Positions 18,188-27,056 of a stretch of DNA of 64,000 nt are shown piece by piece. A program made the translations under genes and the position numbers. Each line of letters opens with the position of its first letter. The stretch's first letter is position 1. The notes beneath the pieces were generated by a model that was not told where the DNA came from, ran no database searches, and worked only from the letters and a program-made list of their open reading frames with translations. Where the stretch lies: assembly GCF_016744175.1 (NCBI RefSeq), contig NZ_JADGEV010000014.1, positions 11,806-75,805 on the forward strand, written 5' to 3'. This DNA comes from Neptunomonas sp. (GTDB taxonomy: Bacteria; Pseudomonadota; Gammaproteobacteria; Pseudomonadales; Balneatricaceae).

Positions 18188-18523
18188 GTTCTAAAATAGA
18201 GAAAGACTTTATAGCTAACTAGCACTGAAAGATGAAACCCCACTCTTCTTAGACAAACAATATACACCTATTTATTTTTCGATTAAGAGACCCTGCCTAC
18301 ACTTAAAAAATAGAACACCTTCCTTACCACAAAGATATCTGCGTCTGGCTAATCAAGAACAATGGGTAAACTCAACAAGGGGTGTATTACGAGCAACAAA
18401 CGATAGAAGGCCTCACTTAGAAGCGAGACTACTCACAGGAAACAGCTAAATCGCATACGATTAGCGTTCATGAGAACACTAACTAAACAACGAATAGCAT
18501 TAATTGCTAACACTAAAACATAA

Positions 18524-18546
18524 AAAAGCCGGCTAATGCCGGCTTT
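18524..18546 (-). terminator. Rho-independent terminator after dctP
   Basis: Stem AAAGCCGGC / GCCGGCTTT with a four-base loop; on the minus strand it is followed by a T6 run (TTTTTT). It lies about 30 bases past the dctP stop. Confidence 0.88.
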
Positions 18547-18576
18547 AAACTAAAAGCTCTTTAACCCATAAAAGGT

Positions 18577-19656
18577 TTAAACAGGGTTACGCGCGTTAAG
18601 GTACGCCTGCTCAGATACTTGATGCCATTTAGTTGCTTGATCACGGAATTTAACGAACGAATCAAATACTTTCTTCGTCATTTCATCATTCGCCGCTTCT
18701 TCAGCAATAACTTCATCAGACAGAGATTTCAACGTAGCCAATACATCGTCTGGGAATTTACGTAATTGAACATTATGCTCGTTAACCAACTGCTCTAGTG
18801 AACGGTTGTTTTTCGCTGTGAAGTCAGCAAGCATATCTTGGTTAGCTACGCGAATCGCATTTCGCACGATAACCTGTAAATCAGCAGGCAACTTCTCAAA
18901 TGCTTCTTTATTCATGAAACACTCAAGTGTCGTACCTGGCTCATGCCATCCTGGGTAATAGTAGAATTTCGCCGCTTTATGCAAACCAAATGCTGCATCG
19001 TTATAAGGGCCTACCCATTCAGTTGCATCAATAGCACCCGATTGCAGTGCAGGGAAAATCTCACCGCCCGGCAATAGTACTGGAGTACCACCAGCACGCT
19101 TCAATACTTCGCCACCTAAACCAGGCATACGCATTTTCAAGCCTTTAAGGTCACCTACGGAGTTGATCTCTTTATTGAACCAACCACCCATCTGTACACC
19201 GGTGTTTCCTGCAGCACCAGGAACAAGACCAAACGGTGCATACGCTTCCTCCCAAAGCTCCATACCACCGCCGTGATACAACCAGCTATTCATCTCTTGA
19301 GCGGTTAAACCAAACGGTACAGCTGCAAAGAATTGCGCTGCACGGCTTTTACCTTTCCAGTAATAAGAAGCGCCGTGTCCCATTTCTGCCGTTCCGCGCG
19401 AAACCGCATCAAAAATTTCTAATGCTCCGACTAGCTCTTTCGCACCGTAAACTTTAACTTGAACTCGACCGCCAGTCATATCAGTGATTAGCTTAGCTAA
19501 ATTGTTTGCACCTACACCTAGACCAGGAAAGTTCTTAGGCCAGGTGGTTACCATTTTCCACTTAAACTCTGGTGCAGCTTGTGCTGCGGTAGACATCATA
19601 GCGCCTGTTGCTACTGTAGCTGCTCCGGCACCTTTTAGAAATTGACGACGTTTCAA
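18577..19656 (-). CDS. dctP: TRAP transporter substrate-binding protein, DctP/TakP-like
   Basis: Periplasmic solute-binding subunit of the TRAP transporter. The N-terminus MKRRQFLKGAG followed by an Ala-rich hydrophobic stretch is a twin-arginine (Tat) signal. The mature part resembles the 2-oxoacid-binding TakP: GVGANNLAKLITDMTGGRVQ, YHGGGMELW, NTGVQMGGWFNKEI, the ligand-arginine region LKMRMPGLGGEVL, and the IDATEWVGPYND / YYPGWHEPG segments. Length 359 is normal. I infer a 2-oxo acid such as pyruvate, or lactate, as ligand. It converges on dctQM and is divergent from the RpiR-type regulator. Confidence 0.9.
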   Translation of the reverse strand: MKRRQFLKGAGAATVATGAMMSTAAQAAPEFKWKMVTTWPKNFPGLGVGANNLAKLITDMTGGRVQVKVYGAKELVGALEIFDAVSRGTAEMGHGASYYWKGKSRAAQFFAAVPFGLTAQEMNSWLYHGGGMELWEEAYAPFGLVPGAAGNTGVQMGGWFNKEINSVGDLKGLKMRMPGLGGEVLKRAGGTPVLLPGGEIFPALQSGAIDATEWVGPYNDAAFGLHKAAKFYYYPGWHEPGTTLECFMNKEAFEKLPADLQVIVRNAIRVANQDMLADFTAKNNRSLEQLVNEHNVQLRKFPDDVLATLKSLSDEVIAEEAANDEMTKKVFDSFVKFRDQATKWHQVSEQAYLNARNPV

Positions 19657-19746
19657 AGGCCTGCTCCTTACTTTATTATTTTCAGTTATTTACATTAAAC
19701 ATATCACGCACTATAAGCCCCTGCAACGCCCACTAACAGCTCTTTT

Positions 19747-19763
19747 ATTACGTACGTGATAAT
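19747..19763. promoter_or_regulatory. TTACGTACGTGA palindrome upstream of dctP
   Basis: Near-perfect palindrome TTACGTACGTGA within ATTACGTACGTGATAAT, 91 bases upstream of the dctP start. A further TACGTA (19781-19786) lies in the same divergent region. It shares its core with the sites before dctQ and before the regulator. Confidence 0.5.
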
Positions 19764-19896
19764 ACCCAGACAGCGTAAAATACGTATCAAACACGATCGA
19801 GCCCTCGCATTCTTATCTATTAATTGTGCTCACCTTTTATTACGATAAATCCTAATGAAATTATGTGCTTTCATATTTCGTTGATATACTGATACG

Positions 19897-19904
19897 TTAC
19901 GTAA
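19897..19904. promoter_or_regulatory. TTACGTAA palindrome just upstream of the RpiR-type regulator
   Basis: TTACGTAA inside ATACGTTACGTAAT, 23 bases before the regulator start, a position suited to autorepression. It is identical to the site before dctQ. Confidence 0.5.
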
Positions 19905-19926
19905 TAGCGCTTAACGAGAATTACTT

Positions 19927-20811
19927 TTGAACGCAGTAAACTTACTAAAATCAATCACTGACGCTCGCCCTAAGCTCCGTAAGTCAGAGCAGAAAGTAGC
20001 TGATTTCGTATTGGCTAACCCACAAGAAGTTATCCACATGCGAATCGTCGACCTCGCTTCTGAAGCGAATGTCAGCGAACCTACCGTCGTGAGATTTTGT
20101 CGTGCACTGCATTATGATGGCTTTCAAGACTTCAAGTTAACACTTGCCCAAGGCTTAGCAAGCAATCCTAATTTTGAGCAGTTTGCATTAGATTCTAAAG
20201 ATACTGTTTCAGAGTTTAAGCAAAAGATTTTTGACTCCATGATCGGCAACTTGATCAATATGCGTGACCAGCTAGATGCTGAAACGCTGGAAAGTGCGAT
20301 TGATGCATTAGTCAAAGCTAAGCGCATTGAGTTTTATGGGTTTGGCGCATCCGCTGCGGTATGTAGTGACGCGCAGCATAAATTCTATCGTTTGCAAATC
20401 TCAGCAGCCGCTTATTCTGATCCTCATATGCAAACAATCTCTGCTGTATCTATGTCAGCAGGAGATGTAGTGGTTGCGATCTCACAAACAGGCCGCACCA
20501 AAGATTTACTGCATACGGTGAAGTTGGTCAAAGAAACCGGTGCAACAGTGATCACTTTATGCCCTGGCAATACGCTACTCGCTGACTTAGCTGATATCGC
20601 CATTCATATTGATGTAGAAGAAGATAAAGACTTAAGCACACTCATGTCCTCGCGCGTCCTTCATCTTGTTGTCATTGATGTATTAGCCGTCGGTGTGGCG
20701 ATGCGTCTTGGCCCTGCTCTGCTGGATCACTTGAAAACAATTAAGCGCAGCTTACGTAGCTTAAGACAAAATGATAAGCGTCTCTTAGCACGGCCTGATG
20801 CTGAAATATAA
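19927..20811 (+). CDS. RpiR/MurR family (HexR-like) transcriptional regulator
   Basis: A 294-residue DNA-binding regulator. The N-terminal HTH_6 domain (about 1-77) includes LRKSEQKVADFVLANPQEV and EANVSEPTVVRFCRAL. The C-terminal SIS domain (about 120-265) includes IEFYGFGASAAVCSDAQHKFYRL and VVVAISQTGRTKDLL, which binds phosphosugars. It resembles HexR, the KDPG-responsive regulator of central carbon genes. The start must be TTG at 19927, since an in-frame TAA lies at 19912 and the next ATG is inside the helix-turn-helix domain. Being divergent from dctP and preceded by the TTACGTAA site shared with dctQM, it probably controls the TRAP transporter. Confidence 0.88.
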   Translation: MNAVNLLKSITDARPKLRKSEQKVADFVLANPQEVIHMRIVDLASEANVSEPTVVRFCRALHYDGFQDFKLTLAQGLASNPNFEQFALDSKDTVSEFKQKIFDSMIGNLINMRDQLDAETLESAIDALVKAKRIEFYGFGASAAVCSDAQHKFYRLQISAAAYSDPHMQTISAVSMSAGDVVVAISQTGRTKDLLHTVKLVKETGATVITLCPGNTLLADLADIAIHIDVEEDKDLSTLMSSRVLHLVVIDVLAVGVAMRLGPALLDHLKTIKRSLRSLRQNDKRLLARPDAEI

Positions 20812-20981
20812 TAGCCTCTAAACTCCCCCTTAACATTTCTGCAACCTAAAGAAACTACTCTACCCCTAACAAACAGCGGGCCTAACTAGGTGCGCTTTAT
20901 ACTCGGTGAAGTAATTTTGTATCAATAAGTCGTCCGCCTAAACTCACAACCAGCACGGCAGACAACGATAAAAGGTTAATT

Positions 20982-21191
20982 ATGATGTTAAAGCAAAACA
21001 TGAACTCTCTTAGCGAAGTGCAGCTTGAAATCATGAATGCGTTAATGGGCTACCAAGATGCTAAAAACCAAACCAATAAAAAACAAGCAACCAAACGCTT
21101 GTTCACAGCTAGACGAGCTATTGAAGAACGCCGAGAAATGAATGGCCTAGCAAAAGAGATAGATAGAGAAGCCTGGTACGACTCACTTTAG
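20982..21191 (+). CDS. Small basic/acidic protein, possibly PA3496-like
   Basis: A 69-residue soluble protein, highly charged, with no signal or membrane span. The C-terminal half (ATKRLFTARRAIEERREMNG followed by an acidic end) recalls small Pseudomonas-type PA3496-like proteins with an Arg-rich RRxIExxxE core; this is a weak resemblance. AAAAGG lies seven bases before the first ATG. It stands alone between the regulator and the convergent glutamate synthase-like gene. Confidence 0.55.
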   Translation: MMLKQNMNSLSEVQLEIMNALMGYQDAKNQTNKKQATKRLFTARRAIEERREMNGLAKEIDREAWYDSL

Positions 21192-21204
21192 ACTTCTCTA
21201 TTGG

Positions 21205-22698
21205 TTAGTGCTCTGGATAAATAATATTCAGAGGTACCGAGTTACCTCCATCCATCACGATAGCAGCATGATGACGTTTTAACTGGCGTGGTTCTGAAAC
21301 ACCACAAGAGTGAGCAATAATCTCTACTTCATGCACTAAATTGTGATGAAAGTGAGCCACTCGCTCAGCCTTACTTTCCGGCACTAGGCCCTGTTGCAAA
21401 TCTGGGTCGTGCGTTGTGATACCTGTTGGGCAGGTGTTCTTATTACACTGCAGCGCTTGAATACATCCCAACGAAAACATAAAGCCACGTGCACTAACGA
21501 CAAAATCCGCACCAATACACAAGGCTGCAGCCACATCTGTTGGGTTAATCATTTTACCGGATACAATCACGCGTATCCGCTCACGCAACTCATGTTGGTG
21601 TAATTTGTTCACCAAAACTGGCAAGCTTTCACGCACAGGTAAACCAACGCTATCCATTAAAGGCATAGGCGCTGCGCCTGTACCACCGTCCGAGCTATCT
21701 AAAGTAATAAAGTCCGGAGCATTTTCAATACCACGTTTATTAACCGTCTCAAAAAACTGATCAAGCCATTCTGTGGTGCCTAAGACCAATTTAAACCCAC
21801 ACGGCTTACCCGTCACCCTACGGATACGTTCAACTACATCAAGAAGGTCATCAATAGATGCTATATCAGAATGCCTGTTAGGGCTGATAGAAGCTTGCCC
21901 TTCAGGGATTCCTCTTATATCAGCAATGGCTTTACTTACTTTCTCTGCAGGTAATATTCCACCTTTTCCGGGTTTAGCACCTTGTGAGAGTTTAATCTCA
22001 AACATTTTAACCTGAGTAATCGAGGCTTTTTCTTTCAATTTCTCATCTGAAAGCTCCCCATCGGCATCTCTTACTCCATATTTGGCCGTTCCTATCTGGT
22101 ATACAAGGTCACAGCCACCCTCTAAATGAAAAGGAGATAAACCACCTTCACCTGTATTCATCCAGCACCCTGCTTTAGCTGCGCCATGAGAAAGCGCTTG
22201 GACAGCAGGCTTTGATAAAGCACCATAACTCATACCCGAAACATTAAAGAACGATGGAGCATCGTAAGGGTGCTCACAATAAGGCCCAATACGTGAGGGT
22301 TGTGAAGGTGCTGAGTCTTCAGATAATGTAGGAAAAGGACAATTAAGAAAGTAGTGAGTGCCCGGACGGCGTAGGTCTCGTGTCGATCCAAAGGCTATTG
22401 TATTATCGATATTCTTTGAAGCGCGGTATACCCAACTACGCTGTGCTCGGTTGAAAGGCAACTCCTCTCGGTCCATAGCAAAAAAGTATTGACGAAAAAA
22501 CTCACCAAGATGCTCAAATATATAACGAAAACGGCCAATTAATGGATAGTTACGTCGAATTGTTTGGGCGGTTTGTTTCTTGTCATTTTGATAAAGAATG
22601 AAGCCCGTAATCAATAAAACAACCACAACTAATAGAAATAAAATCCCAATAGTTGCGATAAAGTTAATTGCAAAAATAGTAACCGTATCGTTCATCAT
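21205..22698 (-). CDS. FMN-binding glutamate synthase-family protein, membrane-anchored
   Basis: A 497-residue protein with an N-terminal membrane segment (about 10-33) followed by the GltB-type FMN/synthase domain. It has SGMSYGALSKPAVQALSHGA, NTGEGGLSPFH, GAKPGKGGILP, the FMN-phosphate region DSSDGGTGAAPMPLMD, and the 3Fe-4S cysteine pattern C-x5-C-x4-C in CIQALQCNKNTC. The glutaminase domain and small subunit of classical glutamate synthase are absent from it and its neighbours. Such stand-alone proteins are common but their reaction is not established; a membrane electron-transfer role is possible. It is monocistronic and convergent with the 69-residue gene. Confidence 0.85.
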   Translation of the reverse strand: MMNDTVTIFAINFIATIGILFLLVVVVLLITGFILYQNDKKQTAQTIRRNYPLIGRFRYIFEHLGEFFRQYFFAMDREELPFNRAQRSWVYRASKNIDNTIAFGSTRDLRRPGTHYFLNCPFPTLSEDSAPSQPSRIGPYCEHPYDAPSFFNVSGMSYGALSKPAVQALSHGAAKAGCWMNTGEGGLSPFHLEGGCDLVYQIGTAKYGVRDADGELSDEKLKEKASITQVKMFEIKLSQGAKPGKGGILPAEKVSKAIADIRGIPEGQASISPNRHSDIASIDDLLDVVERIRRVTGKPCGFKLVLGTTEWLDQFFETVNKRGIENAPDFITLDSSDGGTGAAPMPLMDSVGLPVRESLPVLVNKLHQHELRERIRVIVSGKMINPTDVAAALCIGADFVVSARGFMFSLGCIQALQCNKNTCPTGITTHDPDLQQGLVPESKAERVAHFHHNLVHEVEIIAHSCGVSEPRQLKRHHAAIVMDGGNSVPLNIIYPEH

Positions 22699-22771
22699 GC
22701 ACCCCCCTAACTCATTGATAGACCTATCCTACTCTAGAGTTAGCGTAGGTGAATATAATAAATCCGCTTAA

Positions 22772-23959
22772 CTACGCTATTCGCTCAAAACCTGCTTCTA
22801 GGTCTTTTATTAGCTCATCTACATTTTCCAAACCAATATGAACACGAATTAAAGTCCCCTCAAAATCAACATCGCCAGAGGGACGAATAGCATTAATTTC
22901 TTCAGGTTGATTTGCAAGGATGAGAGATTCAAAGCCACCCCAAGAGTAAGCCATGCTGAAGTGCTTAAAATTATCTAAGTATTGCTCCAGTTGATCGTCA
23001 GCCAGGCGTTTTTTCAAAATAAATGAGAACAGCCCATTGCAGCCGTTAAAATCACGGGTATAAAACTCATGCCCTCTACAGCTAGGTAGTGCTGGATGAT
23101 TAACACGTTCAACTTCTGGTCGTTCACTTAACCAAGTAGCAGCAGCGATACTGTTTATCTCATGCTGTTTTAGCCTAATCCCCATTGTTCTTAGGCCCCG
23201 AGCCGCCATATATGCGGTATCGGCATCAACCATCTGCCCCATGAGATATGAGCGCTCACGTAATCGATCCCAGCAGCGTTCGTTGGATACCGCCGTACCC
23301 AACATAGCATCAGAATGGCCAACAATGTATTTAGTGCCAGCCTGAATCGAAATATCGATATCATGGTCGAACGCTTTGAACAGCACTCCTGCAGCCCATG
23401 TATTATCTATCATAACAATAATGTCAGGATTAATAGCCCGAGCCGCTTTAACCATAGCCGGTATATCGGGTACTTCCATCGTGATAGAGCTCGGCGATTC
23501 TAAAAATAAGAGCTTGGTATTTTTCTGTACTAGCTGGCGAATACCTGCACCGATTGTCGGCTCATAATATGTGGTGCTTACATTCATATCATTCAAAATA
23601 ATATTACAAAAATCTTGCGTGGGCTCATAAGCCCCACCAGTCATCAATACATGATCTCCTGCCACTACGAAGGAAAGAATAGCATTAGACACCGCAGCAG
23701 CACCGCAAGGGTACAGAGCACAACCAACGCCTCCTTCGAGCTCAACCATCGCTTCTTGAAGTGAAAAATGAGTCAGGGTGCCACGACGGCCATAGAAAAG
23801 CTCACCATTAGCACGGTTGGCTGTGGCTATTTTTTTATCTTTGACCGAATCAAAAACTAACGATGATGCTCGTTGAATGATGGTATTTACTGAACCCTTT
23901 CCAAATTTCTTTGAGCGTCCTGCCGTAATAAGTGATGTTGCAATTTTATCGAGATACAT
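22772..23959 (-). CDS. metC: Cystathionine beta-lyase MetC
   Basis: Cytoplasmic PLP enzyme cleaving cystathionine to homocysteine, pyruvate and ammonia; it also desulfhydrates cysteine. The sequence closely resembles E. coli Met[36 protein letters not shown], the PLP lysine in [16 protein letters not shown] and [13 protein letters not shown] place the start at the ATG at 23959 (395 residues, the E. coli length), preceded by GAGAG. The ORF-track start at 24151 adds about 64 residues read out of frame through the end of the desulfhydrase gene and is not credible. It lies 49 bases after that gene, likely co-transcribed. Confidence 0.92.
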   Translation of the reverse strand: MYLDKIATSLITAGRSKKFGKGSVNTIIQRASSLVFDSVKDKKIATANRANGELFYGRRGTLTHFSLQEAMVELEGGVGCALYPCGAAAVSNAILSFVVAGDHVLMTGGAYEPTQDFCNIILNDMNVSTTYYEPTIGAGIRQLVQKNTKLLFLESPSSITMEVPDIPAMVKAARAINPDIIVMIDNTWAAGVLFKAFDHDIDISIQAGTKYIVGHSDAMLGTAVSNERCWDRLRERSYLMGQMVDADTAYMAARGLRTMGIRLKQHEINSIAAATWLSERPEVERVNHPALPSCRGHEFYTRDFNGCNGLFSFILKKRLADDQLEQYLDNFKHFSMAYSWGGFESLILANQPEEINAIRPSGDVDFEGTLIRVHIGLENVDELIKDLEAGFERIA

Positions 23960-24008
23960 GGGGGCTCTCATATTAAAAATATTTGTAGCGAAGGTAGTTT
24001 TTAGCTTT

Positions 24009-25004
24009 TCATGACAGTACTTCTCGATAGGCAAATAGCCCCTGACTTCCACCCGTGTGCAAGAACAGAATATTTTTATTTGCTGATAAAACACCCGTGC
24101 GGCATTTATCAATAAGTCCTGCCATCCCTTTACCTGTATACACGGGATCAAGCAGTATACCTTCTAGCTGAGCACACATTTGCACTGCCTCTATTGTTGC
24201 AGGCGTAGTAATACCGTAACCCTCACCATAATAACCTCCATCGGCTACAACACGTCCATTAGCTAGCTCAGGGTCGAGCCCCATATGCTGGAGCGTCTTT
24301 GCCAACAACGTATGGACCAACTCTTGCTGCGCTTGTGTATCACGGCTTACCGCAATACCTAGCACGGGAATACCAGCACCCGCCGCGATGAGGCCCGCTA
24401 ACAACCCTGCTTGCGTTCCAGCACTACCCGATGCGAGAACGATTTGGTCCACGCTAATACCTTGCTCTACTATTTGCGCCAACATCTCATTTGCGCAGCG
24501 AACATAGCCAAGACTACCTACTTCATTAGAGCCACCTACCGGTATAAGGTAAGGCTTTTTCCCAGCGTCAATCAATGTAGCCATTAATTGATCGGCAAAT
24601 GCAACGCTATCCACCCCTTCAGCTACCGCGTGAATAGTTGCGCCAAACAGTTTATCCAACAAGATATTTCCGTTGTTATAGTAATCTTGCTTTGGCGTCC
24701 CTTCTACATCTTCAAGCACCAATTCACAGGCAAAACCAAACTTTGCAGCGGCAGCGGCAGTCTGGCGGGCATGGTTAGATTGCAATCCGCCAATAGTGAC
24801 CAAGGTATCAGCGCCAGCTTCATGCGCAGCAGCCAGTAAATACTCCAGCTTACGCGTTTTGTTACCGCCACCCGCCAACCCTGTGCAATCATCTCGCTTA
24901 ATAAACAAGTTACAATCTAAGGCTTGCGACAACCGAGGCATGGCTTCAAGTGGTGTTGGACCATGGCTAATAACCATGCGAGGAAAGGAATCAAAATCGA
25001 TCAT
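24009..25004 (-). CDS. dcyD: D-cysteine desulfhydrase / L-cysteate sulfo-lyase family PLP enzyme
   Basis: PLP enzyme of the ACC-deaminase/D-cysteine desulfhydrase fold, 331 residues. Motifs are [26 protein letters not shown], the PLP lysine in [28 protein letters not shown], the phosphate loop [13 protein letters not shown] and [16 protein letters not shown]-cysteine desulfhydrase gives pyruvate, sulfide and ammonia. The close homologue CuyA (L-cysteate sulfo-lyase) gives sulfite, and [11 protein letters not shown] is as in CuyA, so the substrate is open. ATG 25004 is chosen over GTG 25013 because TAGGAG is too close to the latter. It lies between metC and aapP on the same strand. Confidence 0.82.
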   Translation of the reverse strand: MIDFDSFPRMVISHGPTPLEAMPRLSQALDCNLFIKRDDCTGLAGGGNKTRKLEYLLAAAHEAGADTLVTIGGLQSNHARQTAAAAAKFGFACELVLEDVEGTPKQDYYNNGNILLDKLFGATIHAVAEGVDSVAFADQLMATLIDAGKKPYLIPVGGSNEVGSLGYVRCANEMLAQIVEQGISVDQIVLASGSAGTQAGLLAGLIAAGAGIPVLGIAVSRDTQAQQELVHTLLAKTLQHMGLDPELANGRVVADGGYYGEGYGITTPATIEAVQMCAQLEGILLDPVYTGKGMAGLIDKCRTGVLSANKNILFLHTGGSQGLFAYREVLS

Positions 25005-25161
25005 GAACAGCACACTCCTAGAACACCCAGTAGGTGAGTATTCCTTCGATATAATTATTTAACTATGTGGGTAGAAACATCGAAATAGCGTACATCCTTG
25101 TACGAAGACTTGAACAAAAATACCGATAAAGCTAAGACTTTACGTACTTTAGCAACTCGTA

Positions 25162-25926
25162 TTAGTGCCCTAAAATTTGACTTAGGAACAATTGTGTACG
25201 CTCATTTTGCGGGTTATCAAAGAACTCGTGAGGTGTATTTTCTTCAATAATGCTGCCTTCATCCATAAAAATAACTCGATCAGCTACTTGCTTAGCAAAC
25301 CCCATTTCATGCGTTACACAAATCATAGTGGTGCCTTCTTCAGCTAGCTCCACCATTACATCCAATACTTCCTTGATCATTTCTGGATCGAGCGCAGACG
25401 TTGGCTCATCAAACAACATCACTCGCGGGTTGGAACACAGTGCTCGAGCAATAGCCACTCGCTGTTGTTGCCCGCCTGATAGTTGTCCTGGAAACTTGTT
25501 TGCCTGCTGAGGAATTTTAACTCGCTCAAGATAACTCATCGCCATATCTTCAGCGTCTTTCCTAGGCATTTTATTTACTAGACGCGGCGCTAACGTCAAG
25601 TTGTCTAGGATTGTCATATGCGGGAATAAATTAAAGTGCTGAAACACCATCGCGACTTCTTTGCGTACAGCTTCCAAATTTTTCACATTGTCATCCAGCA
25701 AAATACCATCGATCAATATTTCACCAGCCTGGTATTTTTCCAGACGATTCATACAACGAATCATAGTTGACTTGCCCGAGCCAGAAGGCCCGCAAATAAT
25801 GATTTTTTCGCCTTTTTTAACGTGTAAATTAATATCTTTCAATACATGAAAGTCGCCATACCATTTATTCAAATTATTTACATGAATCAGCATATCATCA
25901 GCAGATGTTTGGCCATTTGAACTCAT
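25162..25926 (-). CDS. aapP: General L-amino acid ABC transporter ATPase AapP
   Basis: Cytoplasmic ATPase of a polar amino acid ABC importer, 254 residues. Walker A is [10 protein letters not shown]-loop [16 protein letters not shown], signature [15 protein letters not shown], Walker [15 protein letters not shown] and switch histidine [16 protein letters not shown]. The segment [17 protein letters not shown] is typical of the AapP/GlnQ group. It is the last gene of the aapJQMP cluster, 48 bases after aapM. Confidence 0.93.
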   Translation of the reverse strand: MSSNGQTSADDMLIHVNNLNKWYGDFHVLKDINLHVKKGEKIIICGPSGSGKSTMIRCMNRLEKYQAGEILIDGILLDDNVKNLEAVRKEVAMVFQHFNLFPHMTILDNLTLAPRLVNKMPRKDAEDMAMSYLERVKIPQQANKFPGQLSGGQQQRVAIARALCSNPRVMLFDEPTSALDPEMIKEVLDVMVELAEEGTTMICVTHEMGFAKQVADRVIFMDEGSIIEENTPHEFFDNPQNERTQLFLSQILGH

Positions 25927-25974
25927 AAATTATACCTATACTCAATTCTGTGGTGTTATCAAACAGAGGCGCTA

Positions 25975-27054
25975 TTAATGCTGCTCGCCTTTACGCAATT
26001 CTGTTTCAAGGTTATTCGCATATGAAGCCATCGAATAGCAAAAGACAAAATAAATCGCCGCCACAAAGATATACACTTCAATGTAGAAGGCTCGCCATAC
26101 AGGGTCTGTAATCGCTACTTTTGCCGTGGCCAGTAAATCAAATAAACCAATGATTAAAACCAATGAGGTGTCTTTAAACATTGAAATAAAGCTATTTACC
26201 GTCGGTGGAATGACAATACGTAATGCTTGTGGCATCACCACAACGCGCATCGTTTGCCAGTACGTCAACCCCATCGCGGCGGCGGCTTCGTACTGCCCTT
26301 TAGGCACAGCCTGCAAACCACCTCGAAAGACCTCAGCAAGGTACGCCGATGTAAATAAAATGATACCTATTTGCGCTCTGAGCAGTTTATCGATAGTAAC
26401 GCCTTCGGGTAAGAATAACGGGAACATCACCGAAGCCATGAACAACACACTTATCAGCGGAACTCCACGCACCAACTCAATAAAAGCAACACACCAAACA
26501 CGAATTAAAGGGAGCTCAGAACGGCGCCCTAAGGCGAGTAAAATACCCAGAGGAAAAGCAGCAACGGTACCAACAACAGATAGCATTAGCGTTAACGGCA
26601 GGCCACCCCATTGTGTATTTTCTACGTAGCTTAAACCCAGCACACCACCCCACATCAAGACACCTAAACCAATCAAACTGGCGACCCATAGCGGAATTAA
26701 CCACAGCTTCCAGAACGATCGGTGTAAACTGCAAACAATCAAACCAACAAACCACACCATCGCAATTAACGGCCGCAACTGCTCATCGGCAGGATATGTA
26801 CCAAAAATTATAAAACGGTACTTTTCTGAAATAATCCCCCAGCACGCGCCATCAGACGCCGCTTTACAAGCGGAAGCATCCGCAGCAAATACTGCATTTA
26901 AAATACCCCAATCCACCACACCGACTAAAAACTTAACAATAAAATAGATACAGATGATAGATATCACCGTATTCAGCTTATTACTGAACAAGTTTTCCTT
27001 CATCCAATTGACGATTCCACCCTGACTTGGCGGCTTTATAGCTACATTACTCAT
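25975..27054 (-). CDS. aapM: General L-amino acid ABC transporter permease AapM
   Basis: Inner-membrane permease of the Aap amino acid importer, 359 residues. The N-terminal part has an extra region of spans and a loop (about 30-150) before the permease core. The core includes GIVSFPLGILLALGRRS-like hydrophobic stretches, RGVPLISVLFMASVMFPL and the EAA loop QYEAAAAMGLTYWQTMRVVVM. This long form fits AapM/BztC. It pairs with AapQ, whose stop lies two bases upstream, indicating tight coupling. Confidence 0.92.
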   Translation of the reverse strand: MSNVAIKPPSQGGIVNWMKENLFSNKLNTVISIICIYFIVKFLVGVVDWGILNAVFAADASACKAASDGACWGIISEKYRFIIFGTYPADEQLRPLIAMVWFVGLIVCSLHRSFWKLWLIPLWVASLIGLGVLMWGGVLGLSYVENTQWGGLPLTLMLSVVGTVAAFPLGILLALGRRSELPLIRVWCVAFIELVRGVPLISVLFMASVMFPLFLPEGVTIDKLLRAQIGIILFTSAYLAEVFRGGLQAVPKGQYEAAAAMGLTYWQTMRVVVMPQALRIVIPPTVNSFISMFKDTSLVLIIGLFDLLATAKVAITDPVWRAFYIEVYIFVAAIYFVFCYSMASYANNLETELRKGEQH

Positions 27055-27056
27055 AT

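Larger units (their letters stand above)
18145..18576. other. Convergent intergenic region between dctM and dctP
   Basis: 432 bases without a credible gene. Two rho-independent terminators bracket it (18158-18187 for dctM, 18524-18546 for dctP). The ~330 bases between them are AT-rich with stops in all frames; I see no RNA gene or repeat in them. Confidence 0.6.

Noticed and set aside
23960-24151. N-terminal extension of metC in the ORF track
   Set aside because: It overlaps the 3' end of the desulfhydrase gene in another frame, and the 395-residue form from 23959 matches MetC length and N-terminus.
25085-25110. CGTACA-TCCT-TGTACG hairpin between dcyD and aapP as a terminator
   Set aside because: No T tract on the minus strand; too weak to call.
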